Assembly: GCA_035516155.1 (NCBI GenBank)
Contig: DATJAP010000018.1
Span: forward strand, 1-64,000
Direction of reading: 5' to 3'
Length of the DNA stretch: 64,000 nucleotides
Origin: JAJYKN01 sp035516155
GTDB lineage: Bacteria; Nitrospirota; UBA9217
The position numbers and the translations under genes are program-made. The notes beneath the pieces were generated by a model, which worked only from the letters and a program-made list of their open reading frames with translations, had not been told where the DNA came from and ran no database searches. The stretch's first letter is position 1, and each line of letters begins with the position of its first letter. This document shows, in pieces, positions 53,574 to 61,886 of the stretch.

Positions 53574-54947
53574 ATGGATAAAAAGCACATATCCAGACTC
53601 ATCAACAAGCAGCGGGAATTCTTTTCTGCCGGAAAGGCCAGAGACCCGGCGTTTCGCATCGGACAGCTTAACGCCTTGCGAAAAACCGTTGTCGATAACG
53701 AGCAGAAAATCTTTGATGCGCTTCAGCGGGACCTTGGCAAACCCGCTTTTGAGTCCCACGGCGGCGAAACGGGGATCGTGATCCATGAGATCGATTACGC
53801 ACTCAGACATCTTAAAACCTGGGTTAAGCCAAAAAGGGTGAGTTTGCCGCTGGCCTATTTCCCGAGCAAAAGCTATATCATCCCCGAACCCTACGGCGTC
53901 GCCCTTATCATGGGGCCCTGGAATTTTCCCTTTCAACTTATGCTCGCCCCCCTCGTCGGTGCCATTGCATCGGGCAACTGCGCTCTCCTCAAGCCGTCCC
54001 TAGCCGCGCCTGAATGTTCGCGTCTTATGACCGAGATCATTACTGAGTGTTTTGATCCCGCGTACATTTCCCTGATTGAGGGCGGCGCAGAAACTGCTCA
54101 GATGCTGCTCGAAGAGCGGTTCGATTATATTTTCTTCACCGGCGGTTCGGCAGCAGGCAGGATCGTGATGACGGCAGCGGCAAAGAATCTTACTCCCGTG
54201 ACCCTTGAGCTCGGGGGCAAGAATCCCTGCATCGTGGACGCCGATACCCATCTCGAATATACAGCCAGAAGAATTGTATGGGGCAAGTTTTTCAGCGCGG
54301 GCCAGAGCTGTGTCGCCGTTGATTATCTACTCGTCGACAAGCAGATCAAAGAACAACTTGTTGCCCGGATCGTGCAGTTCACGCGGGACTGTTACGGCCC
54401 GGATCCTTCCTCTTGTCCGGACTATGGTCGGATCGTAAATGAAACACATTTTGACCATCTCTCCGGACTCCTCGGTTGCGGTTCCCTCGTAATGGGCGGC
54501 CAGATGGACCGTGCAATGCGATATATTGCGCCGACTATTATAGAGGGGATTACGGGCGTTGAGCCGATCATGCAAGACGAAATCTTCGGACCGCTGCTGC
54601 CCATTATCGAATACAAAGACTTGTCCCGTGCGCTTGAGTTTGTCCACAACAGACCAAAGCCACTTGCGCTCTATTTCTTCTCCCGGAACAAACAACTCCA
54701 GGATCGTGTCCTGCGGGAGACCTCGTCGGGCGGCGGATGCATCAACGATACGGTCATTCACGAAACAAGCACTCGTCTTCCCTTCGGCGGCGAGGGTGCG
54801 AGCGGGATCGGAAAATACCATGGAAAGGCGAGTTTTGACACCTTTACCCATGAGCGAAGCATCGTCAAAAGCAGTTTCCTGATGGATAATCCACTGCGCT
54901 ACCCTCCCTATAAGAATCATCTTAAATGGCTAAAAAATTTTTTTTAA
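53574..54947 (+). CDS. aldehyde dehydrogenase (class 3-like, NAD(P)-dependent)
   Basis: A 457-residue ALDH. It contains MGPWNFPFQLMLAPLVGAIA (cofactor and substrate channel), the general base Glu in TLELGGKNPCIV, the catalytic Cys in FFSAGQSCVAVDYLL, and EIFGPLLPI. The short length and the FxAGQxC-x-A-x-DY pattern match class 3/fatty aldehyde and coniferyl aldehyde dehydrogenases rather than acetaldehyde enzymes. The start MDKKHISRLINKQR at 53574 is preferred over an ATG ten codons earlier. It ends KWLKNFF without a long membrane tail. It follows the DRTGG gene by 81 bases. Confidence 0.92.
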   Translation: MDKKHISRLINKQREFFSAGKARDPAFRIGQLNALRKTVVDNEQKIFDALQRDLGKPAFESHGGETGIVIHEIDYALRHLKTWVKPKRVSLPLAYFPSKSYIIPEPYGVALIMGPWNFPFQLMLAPLVGAIASGNCALLKPSLAAPECSRLMTEIITECFDPAYISLIEGGAETAQMLLEERFDYIFFTGGSAAGRIVMTAAAKNLTPVTLELGGKNPCIVDADTHLEYTARRIVWGKFFSAGQSCVAVDYLLVDKQIKEQLVARIVQFTRDCYGPDPSSCPDYGRIVNETHFDHLSGLLGCGSLVMGGQMDRAMRYIAPTIIEGITGVEPIMQDEIFGPLLPIIEYKDLSRALEFVHNRPKPLALYFFSRNKQLQDRVLRETSSGGGCINDTVIHETSTRLPFGGEGASGIGKYHGKASFDTFTHERSIVKSSFLMDNPLRYPPYKNHLKWLKNFF

Positions 54948-55270
54948 TGCTTTGGGCCGCGATGGCGGAGGACGGGCTTGCTTTGGTTATGAACCGGTGA
55001 TGAAAGAGCGTGCAGTAATGATTCACGGAATGCTGATCAGGCTTACTGCCTTCAGTATCAGGCTTGCACCAAGAAAGCTTCTGGCTGCCATCGTGCAACG
55101 CCTGCATGAGAGCATGCCGTGATGACCCTTGTCGGACCGCCCTTTGAAAATGGGGAGAGGAACCGTGGGCACAAAAGGCAAATGTACTCCACGACTTTGG
55201 CGAACACTGCATTTTGATCAACGAAAAGAGGGACGAATGACCGGTCTCTCAGTTCATCGTCCTTCCCTTC
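54948..55270. other. gene-free stretch
   Basis: No gene is recognised. A minus-strand open frame (54922-55221) lacks a ribosome binding site and overlaps the ALDH 3' end; I treat it as spurious. The right edge holds the promoter of the aminotransferase gene. Confidence 0.5.
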
Positions 55271-55299
55271 TTGACACCCTTCTTCAATAATGATAATTT
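55271..55299 (+). promoter_or_regulatory. promoter of the class IV aminotransferase gene
   Basis: Perfect TTGACA (55271-55276), a 17-base spacer and TAATTT (55294-55299). Transcription would begin about at the ATG at 55305, which favours that start over the ATG at 55290 that lies inside the promoter. Confidence 0.5.
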
Positions 55300-55304
55300 C
55301 TACA

Positions 55305-56177
55305 ATGCTCGTTTACCTTGATGGCCATTTTGTAGAAAAGGAACAGGCACTAATTTCGGTTTTCGACCACGGTTTTCTCTACGGCGACGGCATTTACGAA
55401 ACCATGCGCGCTTATGAGGGCAGACTTTTTCTCCTCAAGAAGCATCTGGCCCGGTTAAAGCATTCCGCAGATGCCATATCGATGAGGCTCCCCCTGCCAC
55501 TCGAAAAAATCGGCGAGGCGCTGAATGAATCGCTGATTGTCAACAAGCTCCAGGATGCCTATGTCCGCCTGCATATTTCACGCGGCCCTGGGGATATCGG
55601 CCTCGATCCGGTCTTGTGCGCAGCACCGACGACCGTCATTATAGCCAAACCATTTCATGACTATCCCTCGGTATATTACGAGCAGGGCGTCAAGGTGGCA
55701 ATTGTGAAAACGCGGAGGAACCATCCCCTTGCGCTTGACCCTTCGATCAAGGGCACGAACTTCCTGAATAACATTCTGGCGAAGATCGAGTCCCTGAAAG
55801 CCGGCGCCTATGAAGGGATCATGCTCAACTGGCGAGGCCATGTGGCCGAGGGCACGATCAGCAACATATTCATGATGAAGAGAGGGGTCCTCTACACTCC
55901 CAATATTGATACGGGCATTCTTGAGGGTGTTACGCGCGATTTTGTATTGCGCCTCGCGAAGAGGAAAAGGGTCCCTGTTAAGGAGACGGCTATTTTGCCC
56001 CGAAGTTTACTTGCCGCTGACGAGTGTTTCATCACAAACACGACCATGGAAATCATGCCCGTTACCACCATCGACAGGAAATCGGTGGGCGACGGCAGGC
56101 CGGGGCCCATCACGGCCCTTCTGCATCAGTCGTACAGAAAAGAGGTCCATGCATGTTTCAAAATGCAGGCCAACTAG
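55305..56177 (+). CDS. class IV PLP aminotransferase (branched-chain/D-amino acid/ADC lyase group)
   Basis: A 290-residue fold-type IV PLP enzyme. It starts MLVYLDGHFVEKEQA, has ISVFDHGFLYGDGIYETMRA, the PLP Lys in DPSIKGTNFLNNILAK, and the EGTISNIFM and GILEGVTRDFVL segments. The group includes branched-chain aminotransferase (IlvE), D-amino acid transaminase and aminodeoxychorismate lyase (PabC); which one applies cannot be decided by eye. The ATG at 55305 is chosen because of the promoter position. Its 3' end overlaps deoC by 25 bases, so the two are coupled. Confidence 0.88.
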   Translation: MLVYLDGHFVEKEQALISVFDHGFLYGDGIYETMRAYEGRLFLLKKHLARLKHSADAISMRLPLPLEKIGEALNESLIVNKLQDAYVRLHISRGPGDIGLDPVLCAAPTTVIIAKPFHDYPSVYYEQGVKVAIVKTRRNHPLALDPSIKGTNFLNNILAKIESLKAGAYEGIMLNWRGHVAEGTISNIFMMKRGVLYTPNIDTGILEGVTRDFVLRLAKRKRVPVKETAILPRSLLAADECFITNTTMEIMPVTTIDRKSVGDGRPGPITALLHQSYRKEVHACFKMQAN

Positions 56178-56824
56178 CCCAGCTTATCGACCACACTTTG
56201 GTACGCCCTGATGCAACACTTGATGATCTTTTCGCGGTCTGCGAAGATGCAAAAAAGTACGGTTTTTCCTCGGTGGTGGTGAACGGTTGCCACGTGGTGC
56301 GGGCCCGGGAAATTTTGAAGGGCACGCTGGTGAAAGTCTGTGCGGTCGCAGGCTTCCCTCTTGGAGCCAACACCACGACGGTGAAGATAGTTGAGGCCAT
56401 GGAAGCCATGAAGAACGGCGCCAGCGAAATTGATTTCGTCATCAACATTGGCATGGTAAAGTCGGGAAGGTTCGATGCGGTGGAAGTGGACATCAAGAAC
56501 ATTATCGCCATGACGCCGAACACAGTGCATAAGGTCATTCTAGAAACCGGCCGCCTGACCGAAGACGAGATCGTCCGTCTCTGCGAGATCGCGATGCGTT
56601 CCGGCGCGGAGTTTGTGAAGACGTCAACGGGTTTCGGACCCCGCGGCGCTACCGTAGCTGATGTCCGGCTTATTAAAACTATCGTCGGCTCCGTATGCCG
56701 GATCAAGGCATCGGGCGGAATCAGGGATCTTGTCGCACTTACATCCCTTGTCGAAGCAGGAGCCGAGCGTATCGGTACGAGCGCGGGCCCCACGATCATG
56801 GAACAATACTACCGCCTGGAATAG
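56153..56824 (+). CDS. deoC: deoxyribose-phosphate aldolase
   Basis: A 223-residue class I aldolase splitting 2-deoxyribose-5-phosphate into glyceraldehyde-3-phosphate and acetaldehyde. It starts MFQNAGQLAQLIDHTLVRP. DFVINIGMVKSG, the Schiff-base Lys in EFVKTSTGFGPRGAT, and IKASGGIRDL with the second catalytic Lys are all present. The start at 56153 lies inside the end of the aminotransferase gene (25-base overlap), with AGAGG upstream. The acetaldehyde it makes could be handled by the nearby acetyl-CoA/aldehyde genes (inference). Confidence 0.95.
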   Translation: MFQNAGQLAQLIDHTLVRPDATLDDLFAVCEDAKKYGFSSVVVNGCHVVRAREILKGTLVKVCAVAGFPLGANTTTVKIVEAMEAMKNGASEIDFVINIGMVKSGRFDAVEVDIKNIIAMTPNTVHKVILETGRLTEDEIVRLCEIAMRSGAEFVKTSTGFGPRGATVADVRLIKTIVGSVCRIKASGGIRDLVALTSLVEAGAERIGTSAGPTIMEQYYRLE

Positions 56825-56873
56825 CCCTGGTTCAAACATGCCGGCACCAGGAATGGCTCTCGCCCGGGATGCT

Positions 56874-56952
56874 TCAGAGCTCACAGAGAAAACGCAACGA
56901 ATAATAAATGAGTTTTTGAGAACGTCTTTATTCTCTCTCTGAGTTCTCTGCC
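56874..56952. repeat. degenerate CACAGAGA-type palindromic repeat
   Basis: CAGAGCTCACAGAGAA on the left is the near reverse complement of TTCTCTCTCTGAGTTCTCTG on the right, with an AT-rich centre. It is similar in design to the repeat at 47.61 kb. Confidence 0.5.
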
Positions 56953-57023
56953 AACTTTGTGGAGCATTTTCCCCCTCGCTTTGATTCTCGGTAAGCGAAG
57001 ACAGCAGTTGTTGCGGACCGCCT

Positions 57024-58178
57024 TTACGAAATTTGCGTCGAGGTAGCGTTGCCGTCAGGATATCCTGTTTTATCCCCATCCAGCATGGCCCTTATCTTCG
57101 TGAGAAGTTCATAGGGTGTGGCCGGCTTTGTGAGGAAATGACTTTCATCGGCAAGGATGTCCTTTTGCTGCAATATATTCGCCGTGTAGCCGCTTGTATA
57201 AAGAATCTTGACCATGGGGTTTATTTTTTTCATTTCCTGCCCGGCTTGCTTACCGCTTTTTTTAGGCATCACGACATCTAGGATCACAAGGTGTACAAAA
57301 TCTTTATTCTCCTTGAACTTTTTTGTGCCGTCCTCGCCGTCAACCGCCTCTATGACATAGTACCCGAATTTCTCGAGAACTTCCTTCGTGAGCGTTCTGA
57401 CCGAATCGCTGTCCTCTATAATTAGTATAGTTTCGGCCCCCCCCTGTGGCACTGTAGTTTCAACGGCTTTTACGTCCAGCGCTGATGAACCGGTTATGGG
57501 CAGGTATATTTTGAAGGTCGTGCCCTGTTCCGGTTCACTGTATACCGATATTTCGCCGTTGTGCTGCTTGATGATGCCATAGACGATGGAGAGTCCCAGT
57601 CCCGTCCCTTTTCCAACTTCTTTTGTCGTGAAAAAAGGTTCGAATATTTTTTCGCGTGTACTGACATCCATGCCAATGCCATTGTCCGAGACTGATATCA
57701 GGGCATACAACGCCGGCTTGCCGAGCCCGTAGGCATTGAAAGAGCCGTCGTTCAGACGAACGACGGCTGTACTGATAGACAATAATCCTCCGTTGGGCAT
57801 GGCATCCCGGGCATTCGCGCATAAATTCATCAGGACCTGTTCCATCTGGCCGGAATCAGCGGTTACGATAATGTCACTGTTCGCAAGTTTAACCTCGAAA
57901 TCGATGTCTTCGCCGATGACCCTGTGCAAAAAGATTTTCAGGCTGTTTATCAGAGTATTCAAATTTATCGGTCGGGGGCTGATTATCTGCTTCCGGCTGA
58001 AAGCAAGTAGCTGACGGGTCAAATCGGCAGACTTTTCCGCAGTGGCAAGAATCTGCTCGACCGAAGGTTTCAGCGGGCTGTCAGGTTCCACATCCATGCT
58101 CAGAAGTGTCGCGTAGCCGATGATCGCCGTCAACATATTGTTAAAATCATGTGAAATGCCTCCCGCCAGCTGACCCAA
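57024..58178 (-). CDS. hybrid histidine kinase-receiver, sensor end missing
   Basis: A 384-residue protein: HisKA with the phospho-His in GGISHDFNNMLTAI at the very N-terminus, HATPase with N box NLCANARDAMPNGG, DNGIGMD, EPFFTTK and GKGTGLGLSIVYG, then a receiver domain from about residue 255 (LIIEDSDSVR, phospho-Asp in LVILDVVMPKK, SHFLTKPATP). Normal relatives have one or more PAS/GAF sensors before HisKA. Here the frame is closed by a TGA about 60 bases upstream of the only candidate start (TTG at 58178), with no ribosome binding site. Probably a 5'-decayed gene; a functional sensorless kinase is possible but less likely. Confidence 0.8.
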   Translation of the reverse strand: MGQLAGGISHDFNNMLTAIIGYATLLSMDVEPDSPLKPSVEQILATAEKSADLTRQLLAFSRKQIISPRPINLNTLINSLKIFLHRVIGEDIDFEVKLANSDIIVTADSGQMEQVLMNLCANARDAMPNGGLLSISTAVVRLNDGSFNAYGLGKPALYALISVSDNGIGMDVSTREKIFEPFFTTKEVGKGTGLGLSIVYGIIKQHNGEISVYSEPEQGTTFKIYLPITGSSALDVKAVETTVPQGGAETILIIEDSDSVRTLTKEVLEKFGYYVIEAVDGEDGTKKFKENKDFVHLVILDVVMPKKSGKQAGQEMKKINPMVKILYTSGYTANILQQKDILADESHFLTKPATPYELLTKIRAMLDGDKTGYPDGNATSTQIS

Positions 58179-58412
58179 CGAAATGCCAAGTATTGAATGC
58201 TTTCTTCAGGAGGGGAGGCATAATATTACAAAGTATAACTGAAGTTTCAAATAATATAAAGCAGAAAAAAGATGTCCTCAGTCGTCAATGCCGCTGATCC
58301 GCTTTTCAATCCATAGGAGCGTCTGACTCTATAATTCTTTTTCACAGATTAATAGATATCGGGATTGAATGGTGTCGAGTTATGAGGATTAATGCGAGAC
58401 CGCTGTGCTAAT

Positions 58413-58616
58413 TCATGTATCATCGGAACTAGCGTCAAAAAGGGATGAGAAATGAATTTCTTGAAGCGAACGTAGATTTTTTTCTGGAAGATACTTGCGG
58501 ATTCCAGGGGCAGTTTTCATTGATATGCTGATTCGAAAACGATGCGGAGGGGATTTTATATTCATAGTCGCAAAGATTGCTGATGAACCGCGTTGCTGTC
58601 GGCCTGCAAGAAACAA
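58413..58616 (-). pseudogene. possible remnant of the kinase sensor (PAS) region
   Basis: A minus-strand open frame upstream of the truncated kinase ends with YLPEKNLRSLQEIHFSSLFD and ASSDD. This resembles the start of PAS domains in such kinases (L-R-x-S-E-x-x-F-x-x-L-F-x-x-A-S-D). About 235 bases separate it from HisKA, too few for a whole PAS domain and linker, so deletions as well as frameshifts would be needed. Weak evidence. Confidence 0.25.
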
Positions 58617-58721
58617 CGGGAAGGTTTTGGGGTGATTCGTGTGCCGATTCTATTATAATGAGGCCCTTAACAAGTCATGAAGTTTCCTTCAACAATAAGA
58701 CCGGTAAGCCATTCCCAAACA

Positions 58722-58753
58722 TAAAAAAACCGGCGCTTTTAATCTGCGCCGGT
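58722..58753 (-). terminator. Rho-independent terminator of lpxC
   Basis: Minus-strand ACCGGCGC-agattaaaa-GCGCCGGT (58729-58753) followed by seven T (58722-58729), 31 bases after the lpxC stop. Confidence 0.85.
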
Positions 58754-58783
58754 CTTGAACTTTGTCGCATATAAATGCGTTTT

Positions 58784-59692
58784 TTACATTACCGCGTTCT
58801 GGAACCGATGCTCCTGCTGGCTGGCTTCCCTTTCTTGAGAGGAACCTACTGCAATCCAAGTTTGCGGGTTGTTCAGAAGTTTGCTGACCATCTGCGCGTT
58901 CAGGCCGTGGCCAGACTTGTGCGCAACGATGTGACCGACAATGGGCATGCCGACAAGCGACAAATCGCCGATGAGGTCGAGGATTTTATGCCGCACAAAC
59001 TCATCCTCGTAACGGAGCCCGTCTTCATTCAGAACCGCATCGTCGCCGAGCGCTACTGCATTATCCAGGGAAGCGCCCTTGGCAAGTCCGTTTGCCTGCA
59101 GTGCCTTGACATCGCTCATAAAACCGAAGGTGCGGGCATCGGACACCTCTCGCAGAAAGGCTTCTTCGGACGGCTGATACTGCAGACTCTGCTCTTTGAG
59201 CATCGGATGGTTGAAATCAATGAAATAGGAGATGCTCGTTGTCTCCGCAGGCCAGATGGCAAGCTGTTTGTTGCCCTCGCGCACGAAAATAGGCTTGATG
59301 ACTTTCAACACCGGTTGAAGGATTTCCTGGGATTGAATGCCAGCATCGACAATGAGCCGTACAAAAAGCCGTGCGCTGCCGTCCATAATCGGAACTTCTT
59401 CGGTGTCGATCTCAACGTATACGTTGTCGATGTTGAGACTCGCAAAGGTCGAAAGAAGATGCTCGACTGTTTTTACGGACACCCCGTTCTGGCTCAGCGT
59501 GGTTGCATAGCTCGTTGATACTGTATTGGCTGCGGTAGCCTTGACTTCCACATTGCCCACATCGGTTCGGATGAAAACGACGCCAGTGCCTGCCGGAGCA
59601 GGTTTGAGGGCCATCGTCGCGGGTTTTCCGGTATGGAGACCGATGCCTGTACATGTGATGCTTTTCTTGATCGTGCGTTGAAATCTGATCAT
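58784..59692 (-). CDS. lpxC: UDP-3-O-acyl-N-acetylglucosamine deacetylase
   Basis: A 302-residue zinc deacetylase, the first committed step of lipid A synthesis. It shows TIKKSITCTGIGLHTGKPA at the start, the zinc His in TVEHLLSTF (H78), and HKILDLIGDLSLVG with the second His and the Asp. PIMDGSARLFV is also typical. Its presence marks an LPS-bearing outer membrane. It stands alone: terminator after it, and a near-consensus sigma-54 promoter 33 bases before it. Length matches the family (about 305). Confidence 0.96.
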   Translation of the reverse strand: MIRFQRTIKKSITCTGIGLHTGKPATMALKPAPAGTGVVFIRTDVGNVEVKATAANTVSTSYATTLSQNGVSVKTVEHLLSTFASLNIDNVYVEIDTEEVPIMDGSARLFVRLIVDAGIQSQEILQPVLKVIKPIFVREGNKQLAIWPAETTSISYFIDFNHPMLKEQSLQYQPSEEAFLREVSDARTFGFMSDVKALQANGLAKGASLDNAVALGDDAVLNEDGLRYEDEFVRHKILDLIGDLSLVGMPIVGHIVAHKSGHGLNAQMVSKLLNNPQTWIAVGSSQEREASQQEHRFQNAVM

Positions 59693-59724
59693 GATTAAAA
59701 TCCCCTTTTCGTAATAGTTAAAGA

Positions 59725-59740
59725 ATGCAATAGATGTGCC
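59725..59740 (-). promoter_or_regulatory. sigma-54-type promoter of lpxC
   Basis: Minus-strand TGGCACATCTATTGCA: a full TGGCAC and TTGCA, with GG and GC exactly 10 bases apart. The predicted start of transcription is about 20 bases before the lpxC ATG. Confidence 0.72.
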
Positions 59741-59999
59741 ATGAGAATTAAATAATAAAGCTACAATAAATCAGCATGTTATAATTTTCTTTCGTAGTGT
59801 GTGTGGTAAAAAAGACTCTCCAGTCTGATAATCATGTTGTTATACTGCCACAGTCAGATTTCGGGGTGATTTTTATACGTCTTTCCGGGTTGTTCAATTT
59901 TTATCATCGTTGATTCCAATTCTGTCTGCCCTAATGGCAGCTCGGATGCATTGGCTGGTCATCATAAGTTTTCCAGAAAATGTTTCTCTTGGTTTTTCA

Positions 60000-60028
60000 T
60001 TGACATATATTGACATATCATGTATAGG
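60000..60028 (+). promoter_or_regulatory. promoter of the TPR gene, tandem -35 boxes
   Basis: TTGACA (60000-60005), a 17-base spacer, TATAGG (60023-60028). A second TTGACA (60010-60015) repeats the word TTGACATAT ten bases on, giving a possible overlapping promoter. Confidence 0.55.
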
Positions 60029-60087
60029 TATGATAAATTTTTCTTACCTTTAGCAAGTGGGTGAAATTCAAAGGGTGAGGGGTGAAC

Positions 60088-60813
60088 ATGGTGCCGAAGC
60101 TCGAAGACTTATACAAACAGGGCACAGAAGCGTTTGATAAAGGTGATTATGACGCAGCAGAGTGTTTTTTTTACGATATGCTACGCCAGAACCCTCGCTT
60201 TGCGGATATTCAGAACAAACTCGGAATCATCTACAATCAGACGAACCGCCTAGGTCTTGCCATGGAAGCATTTGAAAAAGCGCTGGCGATCAATCCCGGT
60301 TACACGGAGGCGTCGCTCAATCTGGCCATCACATACAGCGATCTCGGGAAATACGAAAAAGCGCGCGAGGTCTTTGAGCGGGCGGCACACTTCATCGAGA
60401 AGGCAGGAAAATCCGTAACCGCCACGCCGGGCATCGACCCCTTTGTAAGAGGCAAACTGGCCGATGAGCACCTGCGACTGGGTAACATGTACTGTGAGCT
60501 CAGGCTTCTCGATGAAGCGATCGAGGAATATCAGAAGGCTCTTCGCCTCTCACCGAACTTTTCGGACATCATCACCCATCTTGGCATCGCCTACCGCGAC
60601 AAAGGCATGTACGATGAAGCGATCAGGGAATTCAATCACGCCAAGGAGTGTAATCCCCGCTATATACCTGCGCGTTTGCACCTTGGCATCACATACTACT
60701 CGCAGGGATTTTACGGTCTTGCCGAGGAGGAGTGGCGGGAAGCGCTGGTGTTCGACCCCGACAATTCCGCCGTCAGGACTTATCTGAATTTCGTAAAACC
60801 ACGGAATTCCTGA
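60088..60813 (+). CDS. tetratricopeptide repeat protein
   Basis: A 241-residue protein made almost wholly of TPR repeats (about six), for example YKQGTEAFDKGDYDAAECFF, NKLGIIYNQTNRLGLAMEAF, LNLAITYSDLGKYEKAREVF, LGNMYCELRLLDEAIEEYQK and LGIAYRDKGMYDEAIREFNH. It is a cytoplasmic protein-protein interaction scaffold; no signal peptide. The ATG at 60088 has GAGGGG at good spacing (a GTG two codons earlier is also possible). It ends 10 bases before the dppD start, so the genes are probably cotranscribed. Partner unknown. Confidence 0.88.
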   Translation: MVPKLEDLYKQGTEAFDKGDYDAAECFFYDMLRQNPRFADIQNKLGIIYNQTNRLGLAMEAFEKALAINPGYTEASLNLAITYSDLGKYEKAREVFERAAHFIEKAGKSVTATPGIDPFVRGKLADEHLRLGNMYCELRLLDEAIEEYQKALRLSPNFSDIITHLGIAYRDKGMYDEAIREFNHAKECNPRYIPARLHLGITYYSQGFYGLAEEEWREALVFDPDNSAVRTYLNFVKPRNS

Positions 60814-60823
60814 GCGGAGTTTC

Positions 60824-61786
60824 TTGTTGGACCTTCTCGAAATACAGGGCCTTATCACCCATTTTTTCACGCGATCCGGAGTTATCAATGCGGTCGATAA
60901 CCTGAGCCTCCATCTCCGGAAAGGCCGCGTTCTCGGCCTGGTCGGTGAATCTGGGTGCGGAAAAACCGTTACCGCCCTCTCGATACTCAACCTGGTACCC
61001 TATCCCGGGAAAATTGTTGCGGGCAAAATACTGTTCGAAGGTCGAGATATTCTCGCGCTTTCATTGGATGAGCTGAGAGCGATCCGTGGCGCGCGGATCT
61101 CCATGATCTTCCAGGAGCCCATGACAGCCCTCAACCCTGTCTTTACTGTGGGAAACCAGATCGCCGAAGTCCTGACCGCACATCAGCACATTAAAAAAAA
61201 AGAGGCATGGGATAGGGCCGTTGAACTCCTTCGCTCTGTCGGCATCCCATCCCCGGAAAAACGCGTCTATGAATACCCTCACCAGCTCTCAGGCGGCATG
61301 CGCCAGCGCGTCATGATCGCCATGGCCATCGCGTGCAAGCCAGCGCTAATCCTAGCTGATGAACCGACGACTGCGCTCGATGTAACGATCCAGGCACATA
61401 TTCTCGAACTGCTTGCCAGGATTCAGGCGGAAATGGGCATGGCCATGATCCTGGTCACCCATGATCTCGGCCTGATTGCTGAGCGTTCCCACGAGGTGGC
61501 TGTGATGTACGCGGGTAGGATCGTCGAGCAGGCTGAGACGGGTGAACTCTTCTCGAACCCGCAGCACCCCTATACACGCGGACTCTTGGCTTCAATCCCT
61601 AAGGCGGGAGAAGAGGGGCATCACCGGTTGCGCACAATCGCCGGGAGTGTTCCCCGATTGATCGATCTGCCGAAAGAGTGTTCGTTTGCTCCGCGCTGTG
61701 ACATCAAAACCGCTCAATGCAAATCAGCGCCGGATCTAATAGAAGTTAAGCCGGGTCATCTGGTAAGATGTTGGGAGGCGAAGTGA
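60824..61786 (+). CDS. dppD: dipeptide/oligopeptide ABC transporter ATPase (DppD/OppD type)
   Basis: A 320-residue ABC ATPase: Walker A GESGCGKT, signature LSGGMRQR, Walker B LILADEPTTALD, switch His in TVTHDL-like LVTHDLGLI, and the C-terminal oligopeptide-transporter extension with CSFAPRCD...CKSAPDLIEV (Cys motif of DppD/OppD that can hold an Fe-S cluster). The start is TTG, either 60824 or 60827; GGAG lies 4 or 7 bases upstream. It most likely powers the permeases DppB and DppC, whose genes are about 51 kb away. Confidence 0.92.
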   Translation: MLDLLEIQGLITHFFTRSGVINAVDNLSLHLRKGRVLGLVGESGCGKTVTALSILNLVPYPGKIVAGKILFEGRDILALSLDELRAIRGARISMIFQEPMTALNPVFTVGNQIAEVLTAHQHIKKKEAWDRAVELLRSVGIPSPEKRVYEYPHQLSGGMRQRVMIAMAIACKPALILADEPTTALDVTIQAHILELLARIQAEMGMAMILVTHDLGLIAERSHEVAVMYAGRIVEQAETGELFSNPQHPYTRGLLASIPKAGEEGHHRLRTIAGSVPRLIDLPKECSFAPRCDIKTAQCKSAPDLIEVKPGHLVRCWEAK

Positions 61787-61886
61787 GAATTCCGGGACAA
61801 GTAGGAAGGGGTAATGATAATGGCGATTAGCAGGGGGCAAAGGAAGGCGAGTTTCCACAATGGAAACCTTAAATCTTGAAAGTTAA

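Noticed and set aside
54922..55221. 99-residue minus-strand open frame
   Set aside because: No ribosome binding site, overlaps the ALDH 3' end and shows no domain.
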